In this document: piece by piece, positions 54,336-62,425 of the stretch
Layout: every line of letters begins with the position of its first letter
How positions within the stretch are numbered: the first letter of the stretch is position 1
From: Levilactobacillus lanxiensis
GTDB taxonomy: Bacteria; Bacillota; Bacilli; Lactobacillales; Lactobacillaceae
DNA length: 64,000 nt
Direction: 5' to 3'
NCBI RefSeq assembly: GCF_016861655.1
Contig: NZ_BOLN01000004.1
Location: forward strand, 207,683-271,682
Notes under the pieces: generated by a model
What the model was told of the DNA's origin: nothing
What the model saw: only the letters and a program-made list of their open reading frames with translations
The model's database searches: none
Translations under genes and position numbers: made by a program

Positions 54336-54646
54336 ATAAGTATCGGCATTTTATCGCGTTAGCGCGGCTTAAGGATGGGTCATTCGCCTATCATTTTTCG
54401 ACCACGGATGACTCGGGACGGGAGATTCAACGCGTTTGGGGTGAGGTGCTTGATGCGAGTTCCGTACCAGCTTATTTCTGGGGCGTGCACGTTTTAGGCA
54501 CAGATGGCGCTGGCTTTGATTCCGTCCAGCAGATGGATCCATACTTCAGAGATGTCGAGCCCATTGAAGATTTAGCGGTGTTTGTGAAACGACTTGAAGT
54601 TCAGTCTAAAGATGGCTTCGAGAGCATGGGTGTCATGGGCATGTAG
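54332..54646 (+). CDS. Uncharacterised 104-residue protein, possible antitoxin partner
   Basis: Starts at GTG 54332 inside the stop region of the RelA/SpoT-domain gene (GTGA), so translation is coupled. The acidic product (starts MNKYRHFIALARLKDG; contains QRVWGEVLDASSVPAY and DPYFRDVEPIEDLAVFVK) shows no membrane helix or known domain. Coupled position and small acidic nature suit an antitoxin, but its sequence does not identify one. A terminator follows. Confidence 0.6.
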   Translation: MNKYRHFIALARLKDGSFAYHFSTTDDSGREIQRVWGEVLDASSVPAYFWGVHVLGTDGAGFDSVQQMDPYFRDVEPIEDLAVFVKRLEVQSKDGFESMGVMGM

Positions 54647-54679
54647 TCGATGTCAGTGGATGAATCGTGATTTAAAAAT

Positions 54680-54712
54680 ATAAAGGTCAGCCTCAGCGGG
54701 TTGGCCTTTTTA
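54680..54712 (+). terminator. Terminator after the RelA/SpoT operon
   Basis: AAAGGTCAGCCTC and GGGTTGGCCTTT form the stem, followed by TT. Confidence 0.85.
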
Positions 54713-54832
54713 TGTGCCTACGTTTCAGTCATCCCCAACTTTCGGTATAATGCGGCTAGAGAAACTTTTTTCAGAAAAAACGTTACCTTTGGGCGAGTCG
54801 TTCGTTATCTCAGTGAGGGGGGAGGCAGCAGG

Positions 54833-55309
54833 ATGCAGCTACAATCGTACCAAAAATTAGTCGCCCAGCTGGCGGTCGAGCTGCAACGCTACCTGATCAG
54901 CCGCGGGGCACAACGGGAAACGGCGGAAGACATCGTGCAAGACGTGTTCGTCAAGGTCTTGGAAATGGAGCTGGTCTTGCCGCCGGACAAGCTGCGGCCG
55001 TACCTATACCGGGTGGCATGGTCCACCTACCTGGATCAGTATCGGCGTGACCAGCGTTATCGGGATTTGGTCGAAAAATACTTACGCCCGGAAACGGTGA
55101 TCCGGCAACCACCCGTCGAAGATTCCTTGGGACCGGCGCTGGCGAGATTATCGGCTAAGGAACTCCGCTTGTTACTTTTGCGGTACAATCAGGAGCTATC
55201 GATGGCCGCCATTGCCCAGGAGTTACGGATTCGCCCGGCGGCCGTGAAGATGCGCCTGCAACGCGTTTATCGCAAGTTGGAAAAAATTTTGAGGAGTGAG
55301 GAAGCATGA
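54833..55309 (+). CDS. ECF-type sigma-70 factor
   Basis: A 158-residue alternative sigma factor: region 2 with TAEDIVQDVFVKVLEM and YLYRVAWSTYLDQYRR, region 4 with QELSMAAIAQELRIRPAAVK. Start ATG 54833 is 7 bases after GGGGGGAGG (54817-54825); the longer frame from 54701 runs through the promoter. TATAAT at about 54743-54748 is the likely -10. It overlaps the downstream anti-sigma gene by 4 bases. Confidence 0.88.
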   Translation: MQLQSYQKLVAQLAVELQRYLISRGAQRETAEDIVQDVFVKVLEMELVLPPDKLRPYLYRVAWSTYLDQYRRDQRYRDLVEKYLRPETVIRQPPVEDSLGPALARLSAKELRLLLLRYNQELSMAAIAQELRIRPAAVKMRLQRVYRKLEKILRSEEA

Positions 55310-56217
55310 ATGAGGAGCAACAATTTCAAAAGCTAGCGCGCCGGGTCAAATGGCGCCGCTGGGGCATCACAATTGGCCTGATTCTGGTGATCATGGTCGG
55401 TGGGGGACTGGCCTTTATCCAAATGACCAGGGTCAGGGCCAAGCAGGCATCCGATGAGATCAACCGGTCGTTTGACGTGATCAACGCGGTGCTATCCCCC
55501 AACATTCAAATCAGTGATCAATTCTTGGAGAATAGCGATTTCTTTGGGGGCACCGTGGTCAGTCACCGCTATAAGGATATTGACGGGGCCCGCGAAAGTT
55601 GGTCCGCCAACCGGGGGCCGTATACCTGGTTGCTGGGACGTGGAGGCGGTTTTTCTAATGCCGCCGATTTCAGCGACACGGCCGCCTATGACCGGGTCAC
55701 CCAACACAAGATTCCGCTCTTCTACAACGTTAATCGGCAGAAATCCGAGGTTCAGCCCGCTCATGAGGTCCAGCAGGTCGTGCGGCAAAAGCATTACCTG
55801 GCCGAGGTCGCCCTGACCTTTGACCACCGACTGACCCTGAAGCAAATTAACGCCAAATTACCGGCCGGGGTTCACGCTAACTGGTATTGGGCCGGTGTTT
55901 CTGGTAAAGCCGACCCCACTATGATGGACAATAATTTTGTCGGCTTCCAGGGGGCTAGTCAGGCCAAATTCACCGCGGAAAACTACCGGTGGTTCCGCCA
56001 CGAGGCCCTGTCCACCGCGAGTGGGATGACGTACAACGGCTTTGATGTGCTCGCGTACGCCAACCACTTTGCCAAACGCTATCCCAAGCTGGACCAGGCC
56101 AAGTTTGCCGGGGTCATTGTGACTGGGAAGAGTGGCGCGTTTAAACCCCTGACGCAAGCGAAGTGGATTACGACCAGTTCTGTCGGCTATTTTCAACCGG
56201 ACACGGGCATAAAATGA
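55306..56217 (+). CDS. Membrane anti-sigma factor (sigma regulator type)
   Basis: A 303-residue protein with a short cytoplasmic N terminus (MNEEQQFQKLARRVKWRRW), one membrane helix (about 20-40, GITIGLILVIMVGGGLAFI) and a large extracytoplasmic part with N- and C-terminal sigma-regulator domains (for example QKHYLAEVALTFDHRLTL and WYWAGVSGKADP). Coupled to the ECF sigma gene (ATGA), it should hold the sigma factor at the membrane until an envelope signal arrives. Known homologues sit with SigV/YhdL-like factors. Confidence 0.82.
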   Translation: MNEEQQFQKLARRVKWRRWGITIGLILVIMVGGGLAFIQMTRVRAKQASDEINRSFDVINAVLSPNIQISDQFLENSDFFGGTVVSHRYKDIDGARESWSANRGPYTWLLGRGGGFSNAADFSDTAAYDRVTQHKIPLFYNVNRQKSEVQPAHEVQQVVRQKHYLAEVALTFDHRLTLKQINAKLPAGVHANWYWAGVSGKADPTMMDNNFVGFQGASQAKFTAENYRWFRHEALSTASGMTYNGFDVLAYANHFAKRYPKLDQAKFAGVIVTGKSGAFKPLTQAKWITTSSVGYFQPDTGIK

Positions 56218-56236
56218 AAATTAGATTAAAAAGCAC

Positions 56237-56564
56237 TTGACATATTTCTCATCAAAGTCTAATCTTATCTCCAAGCTAGATTGCAGGTAAATAATTAGCG
56301 TTGATGAAGACGATTAGATTGGTGCGGCACTGACCAGCGACTCCCGTTTGGTGTGAGGGGAGACAGGCCCCCAGTCGAAAATCACTTCGGAGTGAAGTGG
56401 TGAAGAAATTTTTTCTAGTAACCGCGTTGGTGGCACCCATTATCGTGCGAGCGGATTGTCCCGGGCAGTCCGTCAAGTGACGACTTAAGGTCGTAAATGA
56501 GGTGGTACCGCGCGTTGAGCGCCCTTAGCAGAAGCAAAATTCTGTTGAGGGTGCTCTTTTTTTT
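56237..56564 (+). promoter_or_regulatory. T-box riboswitch upstream of the peptide-binding protein gene
   Basis: Promoter TTGACA (56237-56242), 17 bases, TAATCT (56260-56265). The leader carries a Stem I with ACCAGCGACTCCCG and a T-box core AAATGAGGTGGTACCGCG (about 56495-56512), followed by a terminator (GAGCGCCCTTAGCAGAAG paired with TTCTGTTGAGGGTGCTC) and T run. Uncharged tRNA should stabilise the antiterminator. The specifier codon could not be fixed by eye, so the amino acid is not named. Confidence 0.9.
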
Positions 56565-56614
56565 ACCACGGCAGCTAAAGGCTTACCAGAATATGAAAAG
56601 TTTGGAGGGATTCG

Positions 56615-58237
56615 ATGGATAAGAGATTTGGATTAGGATTGTTGGGACTAATGGTGGTTGGCACCTTAGCCGGTTGTGGGTCAAGCAAGTCGGCGACCAA
56701 CCAGAACAAGGCGTTGAACGTCACCATGCCGGCCGAGCTACAAACGGCTGACCCCAATAAGGCCACGGATGCGTACTCATTTTACATGATGAAACAGACC
56801 ACTGAAGGATTATATCGCCAGAATAACAACGGTAAGGTGGTTGCAGCGATTGCGACTAAAGTTGTGAAGCCCACGAACAATGGGAAGACCTATACGTTTA
56901 CGCTGCGCCACAATGCGAAATGGAGCAACGGCGACCAAGTCACGGCCCAGGATTTCGTCGAGTCTTTCCGCCGGCAGGTTGATCCAACGACCAAGGCGCA
57001 ATACGCCAACCGGTTTGCCACATTTGTGAATTACGATGCCGTTCAAAAGGGCACGAAACAACCGTCCGCCTTAGGGGTTAAGGCATTGGGCAAATACAAA
57101 CTACAAGTGAACCTGACTCGCCAGAACCCATCCTTCAATTACGAAGCGGCGACCGAATATCTGCCCGTCAACCGGAACTTGGTCAAGAAATACGGCGCTA
57201 AGTACGGGACCAACTCCGACCGCGTTGTGGCCAATGGGCCTTACGTGCTGAAGAAGTGGAACGGGACCAAGGACAACTGGGTCTACGTGAAGAACAACAA
57301 GTACTACGATGCCAAGAGCGTCAAAATCAAGAAGGTCAACGTGCAGGTGGTCAAGACCGACTCGACGGCTGAAAAGTTATTCGCCGCCGGCAAGGTTCAA
57401 GAAACCAAGATTTCCGGCACCACGGTCACTGGGACGGCCAATAACGCCAAACTGAAGAAGCAGATGCGCAAGACGTTAACGACGGCCGTATCCATCCAAT
57501 ACTTCAATACCAAGACGAAGCTGGGGGGCAACCAAAACTTTCGGACCGCGGCTAGCCTGGCTATCGACCGGAAGGAATTAACCACCAAGGTCAATCAGGA
57601 TGGCTCCGTGCCATTGAAGAACATGGTGGCTCAGGGCGTTGCCAAGGACCCGAACAACGGCAAGGACTTCGCCGTCAGCACAGGGAACTACACGCCACAC
57701 AACGATGCCAAGGCTAAGCAACTCTGGAACAAGGCCAAGCAGGAATTGGGTGGGGGTAAATTTAACATCACGCTCTTGACCAACGATTCCGACGGCTCCA
57801 AGAACGTGGCCGAATACATTCAAAGTCAATGGCAAAAGGACATGCCGGGGCTGACCGTCACGATTTCCTCAATGCCACTGACACAACAGATCAACAAGAT
57901 GTTCAAGGGCAACTTTGACGTTTCCACGTTCGGCTGGACCGGGGATGAACCAGACCCAACCACCGACCTCGACCTGTTCATGAAGGGCAATTCCATCAAC
58001 TTCTCGAACTACGTGGATAAGAAATACAACCAGTTGATGTTGGCCGCCCAAACGGAAACCAACGCCAAGAAGCGGTTTGCGCTATTGAAGGAAGCTAGTC
58101 AACGGCTGTCTAAGTTGGGCGTCTTCAACCCACTTTACCAACAAGCCCAAGTCAACCTGGTCAGCGACAAGGTCGGGGGTGTGAAGTACAGCACCTTCAG
58201 CACCGCCGCGCAATACCGCTACGCTTACTGGAAATAA
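56615..58237 (+). CDS. Peptide ABC transporter substrate-binding lipoprotein (OppA/DppA family)
   Basis: A 540-residue SBP_bac_5 family lipoprotein: lipobox LAGCG (Cys about 22), TADPNKATDAYSFYMMKQ, the signature region WSNGDQVTAQDFVESFRRQV, GPYVLKKWNGTKDNWVYVKN and STFGWTGDEPDPTTDLDL. It captures oligopeptides for import. No permease or ATPase genes are adjacent, so it must use transporters encoded elsewhere. Expression is predicted to depend on the T-box, tying peptide capture to amino-acid starvation. Confidence 0.93.
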   Translation: MDKRFGLGLLGLMVVGTLAGCGSSKSATNQNKALNVTMPAELQTADPNKATDAYSFYMMKQTTEGLYRQNNNGKVVAAIATKVVKPTNNGKTYTFTLRHNAKWSNGDQVTAQDFVESFRRQVDPTTKAQYANRFATFVNYDAVQKGTKQPSALGVKALGKYKLQVNLTRQNPSFNYEAATEYLPVNRNLVKKYGAKYGTNSDRVVANGPYVLKKWNGTKDNWVYVKNNKYYDAKSVKIKKVNVQVVKTDSTAEKLFAAGKVQETKISGTTVTGTANNAKLKKQMRKTLTTAVSIQYFNTKTKLGGNQNFRTAASLAIDRKELTTKVNQDGSVPLKNMVAQGVAKDPNNGKDFAVSTGNYTPHNDAKAKQLWNKAKQELGGGKFNITLLTNDSDGSKNVAEYIQSQWQKDMPGLTVTISSMPLTQQINKMFKGNFDVSTFGWTGDEPDPTTDLDLFMKGNSINFSNYVDKKYNQLMLAAQTETNAKKRFALLKEASQRLSKLGVFNPLYQQAQVNLVSDKVGGVKYSTFSTAAQYRYAYWK

Positions 58238-58245
58238 CGAGTTTT

Positions 58246-58465
58246 AACTGATAGTGCTGGTCGTTCCCGGCGGTGGGTTCAAGGCTGGCCTGCTATGAGG
58301 TCGGTTCCAGCCTGAGGGGAGGTCTTCCAGCTCGACTTTGGGCCTGAAGCCCGGTCTCAAAGGTCGTCCCGTCATCTAAGCTGAGTGAGAAACCTCAGCC
58401 AAGATGACCGACACAGCAGGTCAGCCTTGACCCACCTCTGGTCACTGATGTTGGTGGTGATTGCC
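58246..58465 (+). repeat. Structured intergenic repeat, long form, copy L6
   Basis: Forward orientation, starting about 9 bases after the peptide-binding protein stop. Landmarks: GTTCCCGGCGGTGGG, GGTTCCAGCC, CTTTGGGCC/GGTCTCAAAG, GCTGAG/CTCAGC, ACCGACACAGC, CCTCTGGTCACTG. Terminal arms are unclear. It faces copy L7. Confidence 0.78.
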
Positions 58466-58576
58466 AGTTGTGTGTTGGAAATCCCACCCGTTCTATTGGC
58501 CTCACATATGTGGATAAGTAGTGTCATACCGAGTAACAAGTTAATTGAAGAATAGATTAATGGAATCGTTAGTTGT

Positions 58577-58872
58577 GGGTTAAACCAGTGTTAGCCGCAG
58601 GGATGGTGAAAATGAGCTAGTGAGGTCTGTGTTAGTGACCAGAGGCGGGGCAAAATGCCCAGCTGTGTCGGTGGTCTTGGTTGGGCGAACTTTTCCCAAC
58701 CTAGTCCACGGGGCAACCTTTGAGACCGTTCTTTGGCTCAAAGTTGAGGTGGAAGCCCGGTTCTTAGGCTGGAACCGACCCCATAGCAGGGCGTTTTGGA
58801 CCCGCCGGCGGGAACGACCAGAACCGCGTCACGGCCCATTTTCACCATCCTGGAGGCGTACTAAGTTTAAAC
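58577..58872 (-). repeat. Structured intergenic repeat, long form, copy L7 (intact)
   Basis: About 296 bp in reverse orientation. Outer ends GGGTTAAACC (58577) and GTTTAAAC (58865-58872); inner ends GGATGGTGAAAATGAGC (58601-58617) and GCCCATTTTCACCATCC (58834-58850). Internal arms: GGTTGGG/CCCAACC (58679-58685 and 58695-58701) and CTTTGAGACC/GGCTCAAAG. It stops 24 bases before the M20 peptidase start codon. Confidence 0.87.
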
Positions 58873-58896
58873 AAAAAATATCGAAGGAGTGGTTTC

Positions 58897-60264
58897 ATGG
58901 CAGATACAGCAGCAGAAACGTTACAGAACGCCGTCAATCAGGCCCTAGCCGAGGATCGGCAACGGCTGGCGGACTACTTACATTTGGAAACGGTCTCCGC
59001 GCAGAAACGGGGAATCCCCGAGACGGTGGCGTTCTTGGAACAGGCCTTTCAGAAGTTAGGCGCCAACGTCGAAGTCTGGCGGGACGTGGCTGGGAGCAAT
59101 CCCTTTGTGTTCGCGACGTTTGCCGCCGGACCGACCGGCAACGCGGATAAGACGCTGTTGTTCTACAACCATTATGACGTGCAACCACCGGAACCCTTAG
59201 ATGAATGGCACACGGAACCCTTTACCCTCACAGAGGTTGAGGGGAAGTACGTTGCCCGGGGCGTTTCCGATGACAAGGGTGAGTTGATGGCCCGGTTGTC
59301 GGCGGTCAAGGCCCTGCAAAATAGTGGCGGCTTACCTTGTAATTTGAAGTTTATCGTTGAGGGTGAAGAAGAAGTCGGCAGTGGGCACATTGAGCCAATG
59401 GTGCGGAAACACGCAGCGGATTTAGCGGCTGACGTGGTGGTGTGGGAGACCGGCGGCAAGGATGCGGACGAGAACTTCAACGTCACCTGTGGCGTAAAGG
59501 GCATCATGAGTTTCGAGGTCAGCGTCCAAACGGCCGATAACGATTTGCATTCATCGCTGGCGGCCTACGCGGACAACGCGGCTTGGCGACTGACTCGCGC
59601 ATTGGCGTCGTTGCGGGGGCCAAACAACGAGGTGTTGGTGGATGGCTTCTACGATGACGTGCGTGCCTTGACGCCCGTGGAGCAACAGGCAACGGACCAG
59701 TTAGCCTTCAATGAAGCAACGACTCGCCAGAACTTTGGGTTGAAGCGGCCATTAGTCACGGAAGAGCCAACGACGGCGCTGGTCAACGCGACGACCATGA
59801 CCATTAATGGCCTGACCAGCGGGTACGAGGGGGATGGCGTCAAGACCGTCCTGCCTAAGTTTGCCAAGGCCAAGCTGGATTGTCGGTTGGTGCCGAATCA
59901 GGAGCCACATAAGATTGCCCAATTGATTCAGGCTCAGCTGGACCGCAACGGCTTCGATGACGTCCGTGTGACCTATTTATTGGGTGAAAAGCCATTCCGT
60001 TCAGACTTGACTGATCCCTTCGTGCAAACGGCATTGACCACGGCGAAGGCCGTTTACGGGGACCACGTGAAATTGGTGCCCAACGCTGCTGGAACCGGGC
60101 CACAGGCACCATTTGATGAGACCTTGCACACGCCTATCGTGGCCTTCGGGTCCACCTGGGCGGGGTCGGGTCCCCATGCACCCAACGAAAACGTGCGGGT
60201 CACCGATTACCAGCAGGATGTGGCCTACACGGCACAATTGTTGCAGGCGTTTGGTCGGGCCTAA
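58897..60264 (+). CDS. M20-family dipeptidase
   Basis: A 455-residue zinc metallopeptidase of the M20/M25/M40 group. Metal and catalytic residues are in YNHYDVQPPEPL (His, catalytic Asp), ARGVSDDKGELMA (bridging Asp), VEGEEEVGSGHI (catalytic Glu pair) and VWETGGKDAD. The central dimerisation part follows. GAAGGAG precedes ATG 58897. Likely a cytoplasmic dipeptidase releasing amino acids from imported peptides, fitting the OppA-type neighbour. Confidence 0.92.
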   Translation: MADTAAETLQNAVNQALAEDRQRLADYLHLETVSAQKRGIPETVAFLEQAFQKLGANVEVWRDVAGSNPFVFATFAAGPTGNADKTLLFYNHYDVQPPEPLDEWHTEPFTLTEVEGKYVARGVSDDKGELMARLSAVKALQNSGGLPCNLKFIVEGEEEVGSGHIEPMVRKHAADLAADVVVWETGGKDADENFNVTCGVKGIMSFEVSVQTADNDLHSSLAAYADNAAWRLTRALASLRGPNNEVLVDGFYDDVRALTPVEQQATDQLAFNEATTRQNFGLKRPLVTEEPTTALVNATTMTINGLTSGYEGDGVKTVLPKFAKAKLDCRLVPNQEPHKIAQLIQAQLDRNGFDDVRVTYLLGEKPFRSDLTDPFVQTALTTAKAVYGDHVKLVPNAAGTGPQAPFDETLHTPIVAFGSTWAGSGPHAPNENVRVTDYQQDVAYTAQLLQAFGRA

Positions 60265-60357
60265 GAAAAATCGGTTAAAGAAAGAACGCCAAAACGGTTC
60301 GAGACAATTACTGTCCCGGGCCATTTTGGCGGTTACGCGTTAATGTTGAATCAGTTG

Positions 60358-60933
60358 TTAAGGAATCACGTAGAAACTAGGTTGGAAGTAAGCTTGGCTA
60401 AAGACGCCAATGCCGTCCGTTGGATTTTGTGCAGCGACGTAGGAGCCGTTACCCAGCGATAGGCCGTCGTGGTACGGTTGGCTGTCGGAACCCCAGAACA
60501 GAATGGCACCGGCGGGCGCGTTGGCCACGTCGTAGTGGTGGGTGCCCAGAGTGGCCTGCTGCGTGGTTGTCCGGGCGCTTAACCCGAGGGCGTATTGGAC
60601 CAGGCCGGAGCAGTCGAAACCGGCTGGCGTGTTGCCACCGTAAACGTAGGGTGTGCCACTATTGGCGATGGCTAAGGCGGTGCTCAGGCCATTGCCACCG
60701 GTGACGTTGCTGGTAGTCGTGGCCGCTGAAGAATTGGCCGTCGTATGGGCATAGGTGGTCGAGGATGGGGCCGGTTGGCTAGTAGTCGTCGTGGCGACCT
60801 GACTAGTCTGAGCGGCCGGTTGCGCCTGGGCTGTCATGTGCGCCGAGGCCGTGGTGGTCGTGCCGACGAAGAACAGGGCGCTGGCACCGAGAGTACTGAG
60901 TATGAGACGCGTTCGAATAGTGATAAGTGTCAC
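60358..60933 (-). CDS. Secreted NlpC/P60 cysteine hydrolase
   Basis: A 191-residue exported C40-family endopeptidase acting on peptidoglycan stem peptides. Signal peptide (about 1-31), a Ser/Thr/Ala/Gln-rich linker (about 33-78), then the catalytic domain with the Cys in GFDCSGLVQYAL and the His in PYHDGLSLGNGSYVAA. The only in-frame start is GTG 60933; its GGAG overlaps the codon, so translation may be weak or start from an unusual codon. Confidence 0.85.
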   Translation of the reverse strand: MTLITIRTRLILSTLGASALFFVGTTTTASAHMTAQAQPAAQTSQVATTTTSQPAPSSTTYAHTTANSSAATTTSNVTGGNGLSTALAIANSGTPYVYGGNTPAGFDCSGLVQYALGLSARTTTQQATLGTHHYDVANAPAGAILFWGSDSQPYHDGLSLGNGSYVAAQNPTDGIGVFSQAYFQPSFYVIP

Positions 60934-61291
60934 TCCAATGGTTAAGTATTTGTCGGTGGCTTCGATTGATAAATGGTGAAAGCCTTAACGACACTTTCGA
61001 GTATACGGATTAAAGGTTGCGGGGGTGTCTCATGGCGTTTACAGATTAAGACAGTTCAGTAACGGTGGATGTCAGATGTTGCAAATCTTTCACGCGGAAA
61101 CCTGCTAAGCTGGTGAGTCACTAAGCGTGTGAATCGCTGGAAACTTGGAACAATCCGCTGGTGAAAATGGCAGTTACGCTAGACAAATTGGCTGCGAATT
61201 CGCTTAATGGGTGGTGACGAATGTGATAGGCAGGGGCCACTATCCATGGTAGGATTGAGCTTATCAACTTAATATTTTGGGGGTAGTGGGC
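60934..61291. other. Intergenic region without a recognised gene
   Basis: Divergent promoters are expected here for the NlpC/P60 gene and the HAD pseudogene. No stable hairpin, small open frame with ribosome site, or known leader was recognised. Confidence 0.4.
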
Positions 61292-62043
61292 ATGAAGACC
61301 TTTGTATTTGACGTGGACGGCACCTTGAGCTTTGATGGGCAAACGATTGCGGCAGAAATCTTAGCCAGCATTCAGGCATTGGTGGAACGGGGCCACCGGA
61401 TAATTTTTGCTTCAGCGCGGCCCATTCGCGACTTAATGCCGATCATTCCTGGGTTTAAGCACGCCCAACTGATTGGTGCTAACGGGGCCCTCGTGGCGCA
61501 GAATGGCCGCGTCGAAGTCGTTGCGCCCATTCAGACGGCAGACTTTCACCGGCTCCGTGGGGTTATTGCCCAGGCTAATCTGGATTACGTGGTCGATGGC
61601 CGCTGGAACTACGCCGCGCGGGTCACCCCGATGCATCCCCTGGCCCAACGAATTGACCCGGCTCACTTGGCGCAACGGGTCTCTTTAGCAGAAATTACCA
61701 CGGCCGTGAAGGTGGTGCTCCTGGGGTTGCCAACGCGTCAGGCCGCTGACTTGTCCCGCACGTTGGCCGCTCGGAAAGGCTTAGCAGTGGTCAGCTATGC
61801 CGGGGAGGGCAACTTAGATATTACGGCCCAAAATATTAAAAAACCACGGCCCTGGAGCACCTGGGCGTGACCGACTACATTGCGTTTGGCAATGATCAAA
61901 ATGACCTGGAAATGTTGGCCGGCGCGCGTACCAGTGTCTGGGTTAACAGCAAAGCCCAGCTGGCGCACCTGGGCCAACGGGCATCCGTCACCTGTTAGCC
62001 GACCAGTCAGGCGGTGGCGACACAGATTGCCCGTTTGGCCTAG
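61292..62043 (+). pseudogene. Cof-type HAD phosphatase, frameshifted and with an internal stop
   Basis: The first frame (61292-61870) encodes a normal HAD start (MKTFVFDVDGTLSFDG, FASARPIRDL, GANGALV) up to LDITAQNIKK, then goes out of frame at a run of six A near 61840. The missing C-terminal motif continues in another frame as TTALEHLGVTDYIAFGNDQN and DLEMLAGA, as expected for family motif IV. One base appears lost from the A run. In that second frame an in-frame TAG at 61996-61998 also interrupts before the true end at 62043. Two lesions argue for a pseudogene. Confidence 0.85.
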
Positions 62044-62129
62044 ATTTGTCGCGCGTTTTTAAGGAGCACCGAGAAATTTCAGTTGTAACTCGGGGCAACT
62101 TGTGCTAATCTGACAACAGTTGCATAAGC

Positions 62130-62402
62130 TTAAAGACAATAAAAACGGCCAACGCCCAATCTGCTACGACGGTTAGCGAACTAAGGATAGTGAGAGCTTA
62201 GTCACTCGTCAGGTGGGGATAACCCCGTTTTCGTTGCCGGCTGAAATTTCGAGAGTAGGCCGCGCCGTGATCCGCCACGTTATCAAGCGGAACGTATGAT
62301 AGTACGTTTATTTAAAGTTGGTTTTGATTACTAAAACAATTTGGGTGGTACCGCGGAAAGATCTTTCGTCCCTTGATTATGGGGATGTTGGGTCTTTTTT
62401 TA
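62130..62402 (+). promoter_or_regulatory. T-box riboswitch upstream of asnS
   Basis: The leader shows a long Stem I (CCAACG near 62144 paired with CGTTG near 62235), the T-box core TTGGGTGGTACCGCGG (about 62341-62356) and a terminator (AAGATCTTTCGTCCC with GGGGATGTTGGGTCTT, then TTTTT). Uncharged tRNA-Asn should promote readthrough into asnS. The specifier codon was not assigned with confidence. Confidence 0.9.
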
Positions 62403-62425
62403 GTGCTCAAAGAAGGAGAATACAA

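Noticed and set aside
61292..61870. Programmed frameshift in the HAD gene
   Set aside because: A run of six A could allow slippage, but a second stop at 61996 in the continuation frame makes decay the simpler explanation.
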